Positions 49,445 to 58,960 of a stretch of 62,361 nucleotides of DNA are shown in pieces. Source of the DNA: Deltaproteobacteria bacterium (GTDB lineage: Bacteria > Myxococcota_A > UBA796 > SXON01); NCBI GenBank assembly GCA_014191855.1, contig BJHF01000030.1, positions 1 through 62,361 on the forward strand, in the 5' to 3' direction. The notes below the pieces were generated by a model, which worked only from the letters and a program-made list of their open reading frames with translations, was not told where the DNA came from and did not search any database. Both the position numbers and the translations under genes were made by a program. Every line of letters starts with the position of its first letter. The stretch's first letter is position 1.

Positions 49445-50788
49445 GTGTCTTCTCGACTCATCGATCGTGTCCGTGGCGCCCAGGCGCGGTTGCGGCACAC
49501 ACCGGGCTCAACAAACCTCGAAGAGTACGAGCGCATCAAGCGTGCGCTCCACAACGAGATCATCGAGTCGCTCGATTTCGAGCAGGTCGGCTCCACCCCT
49601 CGGGATGAGCTGGCCGAAAAGCTTCGTGAAACGCTGACGATTGAGGTTGAGGGCCGTGCTCTGCCGCTCAACCGGATGGAGCGGGAACGGCTGGTAGAGG
49701 AGATCCTCGACGACATCCTTGGGCTTGGCCCGCTGGAGCCGTTGCTGAAGGATCCGGACGTGAGCGACATCCTCGTCAACGCGTTCGATCAGGTGTGGGT
49801 CGAGAAGCGGGGCCTATTGCAGCGGGTAGATGCTCGTTTCCACGATAATCGGCATCTGATGCAGGTTATCGAGCGCATCGTTTCTGCGGTAGGTCGGCGT
49901 ATCGACGAAACGAGCCCGATGGTGGATGCGCGCCTGGCCGACGGCAGTCGCTTCAACGCGATCATCCCCCCGCTGGCGCTGGAAGGCCCGGCCGTTTCGA
50001 TTCGGCGCTTCGGAACGCGGCAGATCACGAGCGAGGATCTCGTGGCCATGGGGTCGTGCCCGCGGCCGATCATGGAGGTGCTGCGCGGAGTCGTGAAGAG
50101 CAAGCTCAACGTCATCATCTCAGGCGGCACGGGCTCGGGAAAAACCACCTTGCTCAACGTACTCTCGGGGTTCATTCCCGAGGGCGAGCGGGTGATCACC
50201 ATCGAAGACTCGGCGGAGCTTCAGCTCCAGCAGAGCCACGTGGTTCGGCTCGAAACCCGCCCCGCCAACGTGGAGGGGAAGGGTGAGGTGAACCAGCGGG
50301 ACCTCGTGAAGAACTGCCTTCGTATGCGCCCCGACCGCATCATCCTCGGTGAGATTCGCGGTGGTGAAGCGATTGATATGCTCCAGGCCATGAACACTGG
50401 TCACGATGGTTCGCTCGCCACGGTGCACGCCAACACCACGCGCGACGCCGTCGCGCGACTCGAAACCATGGTCGGCATGGGCATGCCCAACCTCTCGGAT
50501 CGCAACATCCGTGAGATGATCGCGCGCGCGGTGGACGTGATCATTCAGCTTGATCGCTGTCAGGATGGCTCCCGGCGGATCATGGCGGTTACCGAAGTGG
50601 TGGGGATGGAGGGCAACGTGGTCACCACCCAGGACATCTTCACGTTCGAGCAGCGGACCGTAGACGAAGAAGGGCGCGTGCGAGGAACCTTCCGAGCCAC
50701 TGGGGTGCGCCCACGGTTCGCTTCCCGCCTCACGAAATACGGTATCGATCTCAGCCACGAGCTGTTTCGGTTTGAGCAGGATGTCTGA
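49445..50788 (+). CDS. cpaF: Tad pilus assembly ATPase CpaF/TadA
   Basis: The 447-residue product is a secretion ATPase of the VirB11/TadA group. It has an N-terminal helical domain, [20 protein letters not shown], Walker [19 protein letters not shown], the Asp box ITIEDSAEL, Walker [21 protein letters not shown], and the His box [14 protein letters not shown]. As a hexamer on the inner membrane it drives pilus extension and possibly retraction. GTG start at 49445, eight bases after cpaE. It overlaps tadB by eight bases. Confidence 0.95.
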   Translation: MSSRLIDRVRGAQARLRHTPGSTNLEEYERIKRALHNEIIESLDFEQVGSTPRDELAEKLRETLTIEVEGRALPLNRMERERLVEEILDDILGLGPLEPLLKDPDVSDILVNAFDQVWVEKRGLLQRVDARFHDNRHLMQVIERIVSAVGRRIDETSPMVDARLADGSRFNAIIPPLALEGPAVSIRRFGTRQITSEDLVAMGSCPRPIMEVLRGVVKSKLNVIISGGTGSGKTTLLNVLSGFIPEGERVITIEDSAELQLQQSHVVRLETRPANVEGKGEVNQRDLVKNCLRMRPDRIILGEIRGGEAIDMLQAMNTGHDGSLATVHANTTRDAVARLETMVGMGMPNLSDRNIREMIARAVDVIIQLDRCQDGSRRIMAVTEVVGMEGNVVTTQDIFTFEQRTVDEEGRVRGTFRATGVRPRFASRLTKYGIDLSHELFRFEQDV

Positions 50789-51722
50789 CGAGAACGTCGT
50801 TCTCGCGGTGGCGGTGGCGGTGCTCATCGCCGCCATGCTCTTGCTGGGGCAATTCGCCTACTGGTCGCTCACCGCGCGCCAGGAAGAAAACCAGCAGGAG
50901 CTGGCGCGACGCATCGGCTCCGTGAGCGACAAGGTGATGGCGCCGCTCATCCGCTTCGGCGCCGCGAGCGCGAACGGAGGGTTCGCCGGGCATCTCGACG
51001 AAACGCTGCGGTCGGCCGGCAGCCCATACCCGATCGAGATCCTGTACCGAAACATGCTCATCAGCGGGCTGGTCGGCGTGGGGTTCTTGCTGTTCGCGTG
51101 GAAGGGGCCGGCCGCGGTGATCGGCGTAGGTGCCGCTTATTTGCCGGTATTGGTGCTCGCCCGCCAGGCCGACGCCCGCCTGGCCCGGCTTACGGAGCAG
51201 CTCCCGGACGGTCTGGATTTGTTGGCCCGATCGCTGCAGGCGGGGCACGGCGTGGGCGAGAGCCTGAGGTTGGTTGCCGAAGAGATGGCGGAGCCGCTCG
51301 CTTCGGAGTTCGGCCGGGTGTTTGAGGAGCAGAACCTCGGTCGGGACACCCGCGAGTGCTTCCAAAACCTCTGTCGGCGCAACCCGCGGAGCTTCGACCT
51401 GCGGATCTTCGTCAGTTCGGTGCTCTTGCAGCGCGACACCGGTGGCAACCTCGTGGAAATCTTGCAGGGCATTGCGAACACCATCCGCGAGCGATTCGTG
51501 TTTCAGGGCAAGGTGGGCGCGCTCACCTCCGAGGCGAGGTTCACGGCCTACATCCTGGGTGGGCTGCCCTTCGCCATCGGCACCATGATCTACTTCATGT
51601 CGCCCGGCTACATCGATCCGCTGTTCAGCGATCCGCTGGGCAAGCTGCTGGTGTTTGGCGGCGCGATCTGGTTCGTTTCGGGCATCGTGTTCATGCGCGA
51701 GCTCGCGAAGGTGGAGATCTGA
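50781..51722 (+). CDS. tadB: Tad pilus inner-membrane platform protein TadB
   Basis: The 313-residue product has the GspF/TadB fold. Membrane helices lie near the N-terminus (VVLAVAVAVLIAAMLLLG) and around residues 90-125. The cytoplasmic T2SSF domain shows LPDGLDLLARSLQAGHGVGE, SSVLLQRDTGGNLVEILQGI and C-terminal helices. It is the platform on which the ATPase acts. The ATG at 50781 follows GAGCAGG; the frame is open a few codons upstream. Confidence 0.92.
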   Translation: MSDENVVLAVAVAVLIAAMLLLGQFAYWSLTARQEENQQELARRIGSVSDKVMAPLIRFGAASANGGFAGHLDETLRSAGSPYPIEILYRNMLISGLVGVGFLLFAWKGPAAVIGVGAAYLPVLVLARQADARLARLTEQLPDGLDLLARSLQAGHGVGESLRLVAEEMAEPLASEFGRVFEEQNLGRDTRECFQNLCRRNPRSFDLRIFVSSVLLQRDTGGNLVEILQGIANTIRERFVFQGKVGALTSEARFTAYILGGLPFAIGTMIYFMSPGYIDPLFSDPLGKLLVFGGAIWFVSGIVFMRELAKVEI

Positions 51723-52714
51723 TGGATCCCACCCTGCTCGTCGCGGTAGGTGTGGCGGGGATCGCCGTGTGCGCGTTCATGTTTGCGACGTGGCAGTTTG
51801 TTTCGCCTGAGCGAACCGCGGCCGACAAGCTCGCGGAATTCACCGGTGGCGCCGAGCGCGACAGCCTGCCTACGCGGCTGAACCAGCTCACCCGCAACGC
51901 GGCTCGGCTGGCACAGGGAACGGAGAGTGAGGCCTCCGCAACGCGCCGCTGGCTCAGCCAGGCCGGGTTTCGGCAGAAGAACGCGCTCGAAACCTACAGC
52001 GCCGCGCGTACCCTGGGCCTCGTGTTCTGCGGGTTGGTCGGCTTCTTGTTGGTGCTCTGGCTCCACAAGGCCCCGGAGGATGTGGCTGGGATGGACTCGG
52101 AGGCCGCGGCCTCGGCCACCGCGCGCCTCCGCGGCCTGGCCTGGTACTTCGGCGGCCTCTTTGGCGGGGCGGCGGCCGGATACTACGCGCCGTACGTCTA
52201 TGTGGCCAACGCGGTACAGAAGCGAAGGGAGGTGATCATCAAGGCCTTTCCCGACGCGCTCGATCTCCTGGTGTCGGCGGTGGAGGCCGGCCTTGGTCTC
52301 GACGCGGGCTTCCGCCGGGTGGCCGACGAGATGGAGATGGCCTCGCCGGAGCTGGCCGGAGAGCTGCAGCTCGTTTCCCATGAGGTTTTGGCCGGCGTGC
52401 CGCGCGTTGAAGCGCTCCGCCACCTGGAGGAGCGGGTGGGAATCGACGACGTCACGTCGCTGGTCAACGTGCTGATCCAGGCCGAGCGCTTCGGGTCGAG
52501 CGTGGCCCGCTCGCTGCGTGTTCATTCCGGGCACATTCGAATCAAGCGCATGCAACGCGCCGAAACGAAGGCGGCGCAGGTCTCGCCGAAGCTCACCGTG
52601 GTGATGATCATCTTCATCCTGCCCACGCTACTCATCGTGCTGCTTGGCCCCGCGGCGATCAAGATGAAGAACATCCTGATCCCGACGGCACAGAGCCGAG
52701 GAGTGGCGCAATGA
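51722..52714 (+). CDS. tadC: Tad pilus inner-membrane platform protein TadC
   Basis: The 330-residue product has an N-terminal helix, two helices in the middle and the T2SSF domain: FPDALDLLVSAVEAGLGLDA, LVNVLIQAERFGSSVARSLR and KLTVVMIIFILPTLLIVLLG at the end. It is TadB's paralogue and partner in the platform. Its ATG shares one base with the tadB stop (TGATG). Confidence 0.92.
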   Translation: MDPTLLVAVGVAGIAVCAFMFATWQFVSPERTAADKLAEFTGGAERDSLPTRLNQLTRNAARLAQGTESEASATRRWLSQAGFRQKNALETYSAARTLGLVFCGLVGFLLVLWLHKAPEDVAGMDSEAAASATARLRGLAWYFGGLFGGAAAGYYAPYVYVANAVQKRREVIIKAFPDALDLLVSAVEAGLGLDAGFRRVADEMEMASPELAGELQLVSHEVLAGVPRVEALRHLEERVGIDDVTSLVNVLIQAERFGSSVARSLRVHSGHIRIKRMQRAETKAAQVSPKLTVVMIIFILPTLLIVLLGPAAIKMKNILIPTAQSRGVAQ

Positions 52715-53442
52715 TCGGCTTGCTTCTTGCCTCCGTTTGCCTGGCCGGCACGCCGGATGTGCAGCCCGACCTCCAGGACGATCGCGTTCGCCTCGCCACC
52801 CAGCTCGACGTGCTCGACTCGCTGTTGGAGAACGGCATGCCTGAGCAGGCGCTGGCGATGATCGGAGAGATGCACCAACAAGGCGCCAAAGACGTGCGCA
52901 TGGATGTCGCCGAGGCCCGCGCCATGCACCAGCGCGGGCTGGACCACGACGCCGAGCGCCTGCTGCTGGCGACGGTGAAGAAGAACCCCCGCACGGCGGA
53001 GGCCTGGGCGCAGCTGGGCGTCCTGCAGGCCGACATGGGGCAGGTCCCCGCGGCGGTGGAGTCGCTGAAGAAGGCGGCCCGACTCGACCCCAAGAATCCG
53101 GACATCCAGAACAACTACGGCTTCGTGCTGATGGCGGCGGGCCGCGACGAAGACGCGGTGGATGCCTTCCGGAGCTCCCTCGCGATGGATCCGGCGTCGA
53201 TCCGCACCCGCAACAACCTCGGCTTCGTGCTCGTACGGCTCGATCGCTACGACGAAGCCATGGAGAGCTTCCGTGCGGCGAGCGACGAGGCCGACGCGCG
53301 CTACAACTTCGCGGCTGCGTGCGAGTCCCATGGAGACAAGGCGGCCGCGATCACCAACTACGACGCGGCGGTGCGCGTGCGGCCAGGGCACCCGCTCGCC
53401 GTCGCGGCGCTCTCTCGAATTCTGAAGGAGTCCTCCCCATGA
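52711..53442 (+). CDS. tadD: Tad pilus TPR protein TadD
   Basis: The 243-residue product has a short signal (MIGLLLASVCLAG). TPR repeats follow: AEAWAQLGVLQADMGQVPAA, NPDIQNNYGFVLMAAGRDED and SIRTRNNLGFVLVRLDRYDE. TadD-type proteins help the secretin assemble in the outer membrane. It overlaps tadC by four bases and the next gene by four. Confidence 0.88.
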   Translation: MIGLLLASVCLAGTPDVQPDLQDDRVRLATQLDVLDSLLENGMPEQALAMIGEMHQQGAKDVRMDVAEARAMHQRGLDHDAERLLLATVKKNPRTAEAWAQLGVLQADMGQVPAAVESLKKAARLDPKNPDIQNNYGFVLMAAGRDEDAVDAFRSSLAMDPASIRTRNNLGFVLVRLDRYDEAMESFRAASDEADARYNFAAACESHGDKAAAITNYDAAVRVRPGHPLAVAALSRILKESSP

Positions 53443-53681
53443 TCTTGCTCTTGTTGGGTTTGGGCTGCGGCCAGCCCGCGCACATGCAGTACGACTTCGG
53501 TCGTGCCTACAACGAATCGCTCACGACGCAGGCGACCCTCGATCGGGCGAGCGCGGTGGACGATGCCTACCCCATCGGCGGAGGAGAGGCGTTGATCACC
53601 AGGGAGAACGCCCGGAAGGCCTCGAACGACGTGGAGAAGGGTGTCCCCACCGTTACCGCGACGGTGGAGCCCGGCAAGTGA
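53439..53681 (+). CDS. Small lipoprotein of the Tad operon
   Basis: The 80-residue product begins MILLLLGLGCGQPAHMQYDF, with lipobox GLGC after nine residues. The end reads RKASNDVEKGVPTVTATVEPG. It overlaps tadD (ATGA) and the next gene (GTGA). It is likely a pilotin-like or assembly lipoprotein, a role inferred from position only. Confidence 0.75.
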   Translation: MILLLLGLGCGQPAHMQYDFGRAYNESLTTQATLDRASAVDDAYPIGGGEALITRENARKASNDVEKGVPTVTATVEPGK

Positions 53682-54616
53682 CCCTGCTTCTGCTGTTCAC
53701 GGCGTGTGCTTCCTGCGTGGGGCTGCCGGAGTCCGTTCCCTCGAACCCCGGTACGGTTGACGAGCCGACGGCGCCGGATCTGCTCAGCGCCGCCTCGCCC
53801 GATCTCGAGGTGATTCCATGGGCTGTGATCGCGAGATTGGCGGCTGAGGACTACCGTGATTGCCCGCTGGTGTACCTCACCACCCAGAGCCTGAGCATCG
53901 ATGCCGGCGGGGAAACAGGCTGCCTGGACTCGGCGGGCGTGCGTTGGCAGGGGAGCGCGTCCGTGTCGCTCGCAGCCGGGGGCTCCGTGGTGCTGAGCTT
54001 CAATGACTTTGGTCCGGTGGAGGGGGTGCCATCCCCGTGGCTGGCGCTCGGCACCCTCACCATCACCACGACGCCGGGTGGATCGGGGCAGCGGGTGGCG
54101 TCGCGATTGGAGGTAACCAGCCATGGACCTGGGGATCCGCTGGCGTTCTGGAACGACACCTCGGGCTCGTTCACGTTCTACGACGGCGTGTTCTACGCCG
54201 ACCATGTGTACGGTACGGTGGGCCTCGGCGAGTGGGGCACGGCAGAGATCGACACCAACCGCCTCCCGCTCTCCCTGACGAACGGGTGCCCATTCGGCAT
54301 GCACGCATCGGGAACGATCGCGTTGTTCGCTTCGAATACGGGAGTGTTCAGCTTCAGCCAGAGCGCGGGGGATGCGGGGCTGGCGGGGCCGCCGCCACCA
54401 CCACCGGCGCCGCCTCCGGCCAGCGGGAGCGCCGACACGGGTGACTCCGCCGGGGGCGGAGGCGGGGACGGCAGCGGTTTGGTGCTCCCCAACCCCACGG
54501 GGGACGCCGGGGATGTGTGCGGGGCCTGCGTGAACCTCACCATCGAGGGCACGGCCGTAGCGGGCTGCGTGCAGCCGACCCGCACGATCAGCTACCCCTT
54601 CTACGACCCATTTTGA
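53678..54616 (+). CDS. Lipoprotein of unknown function at the end of the Tad operon
   Basis: A GTG overlapping the previous stop (GTGA) gives 312 residues starting VTLLLLFTACASCVGLPESV, with lipobox FTAC. A strand-rich domain of about 210 residues leads to a Pro-rich and Gly/Ser-rich linker (about residues 235-275). A short Cys-containing end follows (GDVCGACVNLTIEGTAVAGC). No family is recognised. Translational coupling argues that it acts with the pilus, perhaps in surface anchoring. Confidence 0.7.
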   Translation: MTLLLLFTACASCVGLPESVPSNPGTVDEPTAPDLLSAASPDLEVIPWAVIARLAAEDYRDCPLVYLTTQSLSIDAGGETGCLDSAGVRWQGSASVSLAAGGSVVLSFNDFGPVEGVPSPWLALGTLTITTTPGGSGQRVASRLEVTSHGPGDPLAFWNDTSGSFTFYDGVFYADHVYGTVGLGEWGTAEIDTNRLPLSLTNGCPFGMHASGTIALFASNTGVFSFSQSAGDAGLAGPPPPPPAPPPASGSADTGDSAGGGGGDGSGLVLPNPTGDAGDVCGACVNLTIEGTAVAGCVQPTRTISYPFYDPF

Positions 54617-54620
54617 GCCG

Positions 54621-55664
54621 TTGAACCCGGAGAACGTCAGCCCCGACCTCCGGTTGGCGGTGGGGAAGGGCCTCTTCGGCGCCGCGGTGCTCCTGGTCGT
54701 CGCGGCAGCGCTGGGCGCAGCGGTCGTGGTCGTGGGGGGGCACGGGGAGGAGGTACGTCGCCTTTGGACCGGCCTCGACGGCGGGCACCTCGCCCTGGCC
54801 TGGCTGGTGATGACATCGGGCATGGTCGGCCTCGCGCTCCGGTGGCGCGCGTTCTTTCCCGCCGGCGTTCGCGCTGACCTCGCCCCGCTCACGTCGATCC
54901 TGTTCGTGGGTATGTTGCTGAACTATGCGCTGCCGGGCCCGGTCGGGGAGCTCGTCGGCGCTAGCCTTGCCGCGCGCCGCTTCGGGATCCGCACCGAGGC
55001 AGCGTTGGCGGCCGGGCTCACAGCGCGGTTCATCGGCCTCGGCGTGGCTGGCCTGGTGGCCTTGATCCTGGTCATGTCGGGTTGGGTCCCCTTGCCGGAG
55101 GGCGCTGGACCCTGGATTCGGGTCGCGACGGTGATGATCGCAGGAGGGGCGTGTGTGCTGGCCTTCCTCGCTGCGTTCCCGGGGCGCTTGGAGCAGGCCG
55201 CGGACGCGACGGTCGGCCGCGCCGCCGAGGTGCGCGGGCTCGGCTGGCTACGGCCGGTGCACAGCGCCGCCGTTCGTTTTGCGCACGCGCTTGGGGCCTT
55301 GGGCCGCGTGGGCGTCAAGCCTTATGTTCGTGCGATCTTCTGGGCCTTCGTCGGCCATGCGCTGGTGATCTTCGGCGTGTGGATTGCGGGCCATGGACTT
55401 GGTCAAGCCCCGGCGGTTCCGGGGTTGGTGTTCACCTACGCCGCAAGCACAGCCGGAGCCGTCGCGCTCTTCGCGATGCCCGGCGGCCAAGTGGGCTGGG
55501 ACGCGATGTTCGCCTCGCTGCTGGTGTCGAGCGCCGGAATGGACGTCTCTTCGGCGCTTGCGCTCACCCTCGCCGTGCGCCTTCAGCAGCTCACACTGGT
55601 CTTTCTCGGCGGCATTGCGCTCGTGGTGTGGTTGCGGAATGGAACGGCGCAGCCGGCAGGTTAG
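54621..55664 (+). CDS. Polytopic membrane protein of the LPG-synthase/UPF0104 type
   Basis: The 347-residue product has about eight membrane helices. Its LNYALPGPVGELVGASLAAR segment is the signature of the lysylphosphatidylglycerol synthetase TM (flippase) family, also called UPF0104. Such proteins move or modify lipids or glycans in the inner membrane. No synthase domain is fused here. A TTG at 54621 is the first start; a GTG at 54660 is possible. Gap to the Tad operon is four bases. Confidence 0.75.
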   Translation: MNPENVSPDLRLAVGKGLFGAAVLLVVAAALGAAVVVVGGHGEEVRRLWTGLDGGHLALAWLVMTSGMVGLALRWRAFFPAGVRADLAPLTSILFVGMLLNYALPGPVGELVGASLAARRFGIRTEAALAAGLTARFIGLGVAGLVALILVMSGWVPLPEGAGPWIRVATVMIAGGACVLAFLAAFPGRLEQAADATVGRAAEVRGLGWLRPVHSAAVRFAHALGALGRVGVKPYVRAIFWAFVGHALVIFGVWIAGHGLGQAPAVPGLVFTYAASTAGAVALFAMPGGQVGWDAMFASLLVSSAGMDVSSALALTLAVRLQQLTLVFLGGIALVVWLRNGTAQPAG

Positions 55665-55674
55665 GGGCCGCACC

Positions 55675-56364
55675 ATGCGCACTCTTTTGATCGCGTTCCT
55701 CCTCGTACCCGCTTCCGCAATGGCCAAGCCCAAGGCCCCTGAGCCGGCGCCTGCGCCCACTCCCGCTCCGGCCCCCTCGCCGGAACCGGCGCCCGCTCCT
55801 GAGGAGCCGCCCCCTCCTCCGATGGAGACCCACGCCAACAACATGAGCCTGAACGTCACGATCACTCGCGCCGATGGGTCGAGCAAGTCGGTGCACGTGA
55901 AGGGTGTGGAGCGCGCCTCGGACTTCTACGGGGATTCGGGCTGGACGACGGAGGCGGCGGATCTGAAGATCGCGGTCGACACCGGCAAGGGAGAAAAGAG
56001 CGCCGCTTGGACCGACGTGAAGTCCATCTCCATCGTGCCCGGCAAGATGCCCGACGACGTGGACTGCACCTACAGCTCCGACTTCAACCCGTTCATGTAC
56101 GAGTGCTCGATCCGCACCACGACCACCATCGTGCTGAAGGATGGCACGAAGGGCGCGGTGGACATCCGAAATAAGTGGCGCTTCACCCTGGATGACAACA
56201 CCGAGGTTGAGTTCTACCTGCTCAAGCACACCCAGCGCATGCAGTCCGAGGCCGCTGCCGGTGGGGGGGACCAGGAGGAAGACATGGGGATGTACACCAA
56301 GTTGCAGCAGGCCCTTCGGGAGGACCTCAAGGGCGGCTTGGTGAAGGGCATCACCGTACAGTGA
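55675..56364 (+). CDS. Secreted protein with Pro/Ala linker
   Basis: From the ATG at 55675 the 229-residue product has a signal peptide (MRTLLIAFLLVPASAMA). A Pro/Ala/Glu linker occupies about residues 20-50. A strand-rich domain follows, with four Cys-containing or Thr-rich segments (VDCTYSSDFNPFMYECSIRT). No family is recognised. It starts ten bases after the membrane protein gene. Confidence 0.65.
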   Translation: MRTLLIAFLLVPASAMAKPKAPEPAPAPTPAPAPSPEPAPAPEEPPPPPMETHANNMSLNVTITRADGSSKSVHVKGVERASDFYGDSGWTTEAADLKIAVDTGKGEKSAAWTDVKSISIVPGKMPDDVDCTYSSDFNPFMYECSIRTTTTIVLKDGTKGAVDIRNKWRFTLDDNTEVEFYLLKHTQRMQSEAAAGGGDQEEDMGMYTKLQQALREDLKGGLVKGITVQ

Positions 56365-56379
56365 CCGCGCGCAACGTCG

Positions 56380-57195
56380 TCAGTCTGGCTTCACCAACAG
56401 GCTGAGGCGTTCGGCGGTCGCCTCAGCGATCCGCTCCATGTCGGCGAGGTGCTCGTCGGAGAACCCGGGTGCGGAGTCGACCAGCTCCAAGCAGCCGAAC
56501 GTTCGCCCGTGCGCCGCGAGGGGAACGCAGAGCAGGCTGCCCGTGCGGTGGCCTGTGTGGCGATCAACGTTGCGGTAGAAGCGGGGGTCGGCGTAGGCGT
56601 TGAGCACGATCAGCGAGGTGTGGCTGTTGGTGCTGTAGCCGGCAACGCCGGCGTTGGCGGGGATCCGCATACCGCGGAGGCGCGTGGCCGCGTCTCCTAC
56701 GACGTAGCGGAAGCGGAGACCGATCTTCTCCAGCAACAACGCCGAGCCGCCGCGGGCGTTGGTGAGGCGTACCCCAGCGGAGACGGCGAGGGCGAGCGCG
56801 GCATCGATGTCCATCGCGCGGGCCACGGAGGCCACCGTGTCGCGAACGAGCTCAAGGGGGATCATCGAATCGCTGTCGAGCTCTGCGATTTCCTCGTCTG
56901 CGTCGGGCGTATCGGAGGGACAGAGCGTGGGGAACATGTCGTCCCCATCGCCCACCGGCTCAGGCTCTGCCTCCGCCTCCTCTTCCGGGCCGCCAAGGGG
57001 CTGAACGACGAAGCCCGAGCCGGAGCGAACGTCCCGCACAAGCACCGTGCCGTTCATGAGGCGTTCGCAGGCGAGGCGATCCGGCGACGTCGGCTCGCCC
57101 AGGGCCGCCAGCCCCTCCCCAAGCGCGATCAGCCAATTGGCCGCCTCAATGTCTACACTTCCTCGAATGCGCGAACTTACGCGGAACGCCGGCAT
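56380..57195 (-). CDS. GAF-domain protein
   Basis: The 271-residue product has a helical N-terminus (ANWLIALGEGLAALG) and an acidic linker (EEEAEAEPEPVGDGDD). A C-terminal GAF domain follows: MDIDAALALAVSAGVRLTNA, GMRIPANAGVAGYSTNSHTS, RTGSLLCVPLAAHGRTFGCL and a terminal helix. No output domain is present, so it may sense a small molecule and signal through a partner. It is divergent from the glycosyltransferase gene, with only 21 bases between start codons. Confidence 0.8.
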   Translation of the reverse strand: MPAFRVSSRIRGSVDIEAANWLIALGEGLAALGEPTSPDRLACERLMNGTVLVRDVRSGSGFVVQPLGGPEEEAEAEPEPVGDGDDMFPTLCPSDTPDADEEIAELDSDSMIPLELVRDTVASVARAMDIDAALALAVSAGVRLTNARGGSALLLEKIGLRFRYVVGDAATRLRGMRIPANAGVAGYSTNSHTSLIVLNAYADPRFYRNVDRHTGHRTGSLLCVPLAAHGRTFGCLELVDSAPGFSDEHLADMERIAEATAERLSLLVKPD

Positions 57196-57216
57196 GGTGC
57201 CCGGTTATCCGGGCCC

Positions 57217-58881
57217 GTGGTTCGCCGCTCCCTTCTCCCGTTCTTGCTGGTCGTCCTCGGCGCCTTTCTGATCCGCGTTGTGGGGGTGGACTTCGGCCTG
57301 CCGCTCGCCGAGGCGAGGCCCGACGAGCAGACCATCGCCTTCCAAGCCATGAAGTTTGGTCGGGGGGACCTCAACCCACACAGCTTCAACTACCCGAGCC
57401 TGTTCAAATACGTGGTGTTCGCGCTGTTCGGCGGCGACTATGCGATCGGCAGGGTGGTCGGGCGGTTTACGGGTCAGGAGGACTTCCTGCGGTCGTTCTT
57501 CGCGGCCGACACGGAGTTCCGCCTCCTCATGCGGCTCTGGAGCGTGGCCCTCGGCACCGCGGGGGTGGCCCTGCTTCGCTGGGCGCCAGGGAAGGTTTGG
57601 GGGGTGTTTTTCCTCGCCGTGAGCTTCTCGCACGCGCGGGACAGCCACTTCGGCGTCACCGACATCACGATGGTCACCTTGGTTACCGCCTCGGTGCTGC
57701 TGGCATGCCGCATGCAGCAAGAAGGCACCGTTCGCTCAGCGCTTTGGGCCGGCCTGGTGGCGGGGTTGGCGACCAGTACGAAGTACAACGCGGCGTTGTT
57801 GGCCGTGCCACTCGCGGCGGCCGCGCTCACCGCGCTCGTTGGAGGGCGGCAGCTCCCAGATGGGCGTACCCGAGTGAAGCTCGGCGCGGCCGCGCTCGGG
57901 GCGATGGGGCTCGGCTTCTTCGCGGGTACGCCGTTTGCGCTGCTCGATCCTGGGCAGTTCATCGCCGACTTCCGCTTCGAGATGGCGCACCTGGCGGAGG
58001 GCCAGCATGTGGACGTCGGCGTGGGGTGGGCGCACCACGCGCAAGCCACCCTTCCCGACGCGCTGGGCTGGCCGCTGTACATTGTCGGCGCCACGGCGCT
58101 AGCGCTCTCGCTCATCGCCAACCCGCGCCTTTCCCTGGTGCTCTTCTCGTTCCCGGTGCTCTACTTCATCGCCATCGGGCGCGGACAGACGGCGTTTTAT
58201 CGGTACATGCTGCCGGTGCTTCCGTTTTTGTGCATCGCGGCCGGCGCGTTCCTGGAGGCGGCGCACCACAAGCTCGGGCGCGTGGCGGCGCTCCTGATCG
58301 CCAGCTTGCTCGCCGCGCCTTCGGCCTACCGTGCGGTGCAAGCCGATCGGTTGTTCCTCGCGGGAGATACGCGGCAGGCGATGGGCACCTGGATCGAGGC
58401 AAACATCCCAACAAACGCGGAGATCGTACATGCGGGTGCCTACACCGGGGCACCGATGCTCCAGCGCAACGTGCCCAACCAGACTCGGGAGTTTGCCGCC
58501 AAACAAGGCCGGGCCGACTCCGGCGGCTTTCGCAAACCCGACGAGATGAAGTGGTACGAGGCAGATCGCCCCATGTACGACGTGCTTTTCGTGGCGAAGA
58601 AGGGCATCGACTATGCCTCGCAGCGCACGGTGGCGGAGTTGTTGGCGTCGCCGCCGGAGTACCTCGAGATCGAGGCCTCCGGGCTGAGTTTCTATAGTGC
58701 CGTTCCTCCGGAGGTCGTGGCCTTGGCCGAGGCGAAGTACGAGATCGTCCACGAGGAGGTGTCCGCCATCGACGTGAGCGCCGCCACCTTCGATCAGCAG
58801 GATGCGTTCTACATGCCAACCGACGGCTTTGAGCCCTTCTCGCGCATGGGGCCGAACCTGCGGCTGTATCGGCGGCGGTAG
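57217..58881 (+). CDS. Membrane glycosyltransferase of the GT39/ArnT-like (PMT) type
   Basis: The GTG at 57217 gives 554 residues with about ten membrane helices. The first periplasmic loop holds EARPDEQTIAFQAMKF, with the Asp-Glu pair expected for the catalytic loop of GT39/GT83 mannosyl- and aminoarabinosyl-transferases. A further HARDSHFGVTD segment lies in a later loop. It should transfer a sugar from a lipid carrier to a protein or lipid in the periplasm. The C-terminal 150 residues are a soluble domain. The start was placed after the preceding gene's own start region. Confidence 0.75.
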   Translation: MVRRSLLPFLLVVLGAFLIRVVGVDFGLPLAEARPDEQTIAFQAMKFGRGDLNPHSFNYPSLFKYVVFALFGGDYAIGRVVGRFTGQEDFLRSFFAADTEFRLLMRLWSVALGTAGVALLRWAPGKVWGVFFLAVSFSHARDSHFGVTDITMVTLVTASVLLACRMQQEGTVRSALWAGLVAGLATSTKYNAALLAVPLAAAALTALVGGRQLPDGRTRVKLGAAALGAMGLGFFAGTPFALLDPGQFIADFRFEMAHLAEGQHVDVGVGWAHHAQATLPDALGWPLYIVGATALALSLIANPRLSLVLFSFPVLYFIAIGRGQTAFYRYMLPVLPFLCIAAGAFLEAAHHKLGRVAALLIASLLAAPSAYRAVQADRLFLAGDTRQAMGTWIEANIPTNAEIVHAGAYTGAPMLQRNVPNQTREFAAKQGRADSGGFRKPDEMKWYEADRPMYDVLFVAKKGIDYASQRTVAELLASPPEYLEIEASGLSFYSAVPPEVVALAEAKYEIVHEEVSAIDVSAATFDQQDAFYMPTDGFEPFSRMGPNLRLYRRR

Positions 58882-58887
58882 CGGCCA

Positions 58888-58943
58888 GGGGTCAGGACGG
58901 TGCCATTGCGATTGGTCAATCGCAATGGCACCGTCCTGACCCC
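58888..58943. repeat. Perfect 26-bp inverted repeat with four-base loop
   Basis: Arms 58888-58913 and 58918-58943 are exact reverse complements separated by GGTC, six bases after the glycosyltransferase stop. There is no T-run after it, and a C-run instead, so it is not a typical intrinsic terminator. It could be a REP/MITE-like element. A GTG for the next gene lies 18 bases beyond it. Confidence 0.8.
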
Positions 58944-58960
58944 CCCGCTACGGTTCGGAC

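Noticed and set aside
58888..58943. The long inverted repeat considered as a simple rho-independent terminator.
   Set aside because: There is no T-run on either side, and the arms are far longer and more exact than usual terminators; it is kept as a repeat element instead.
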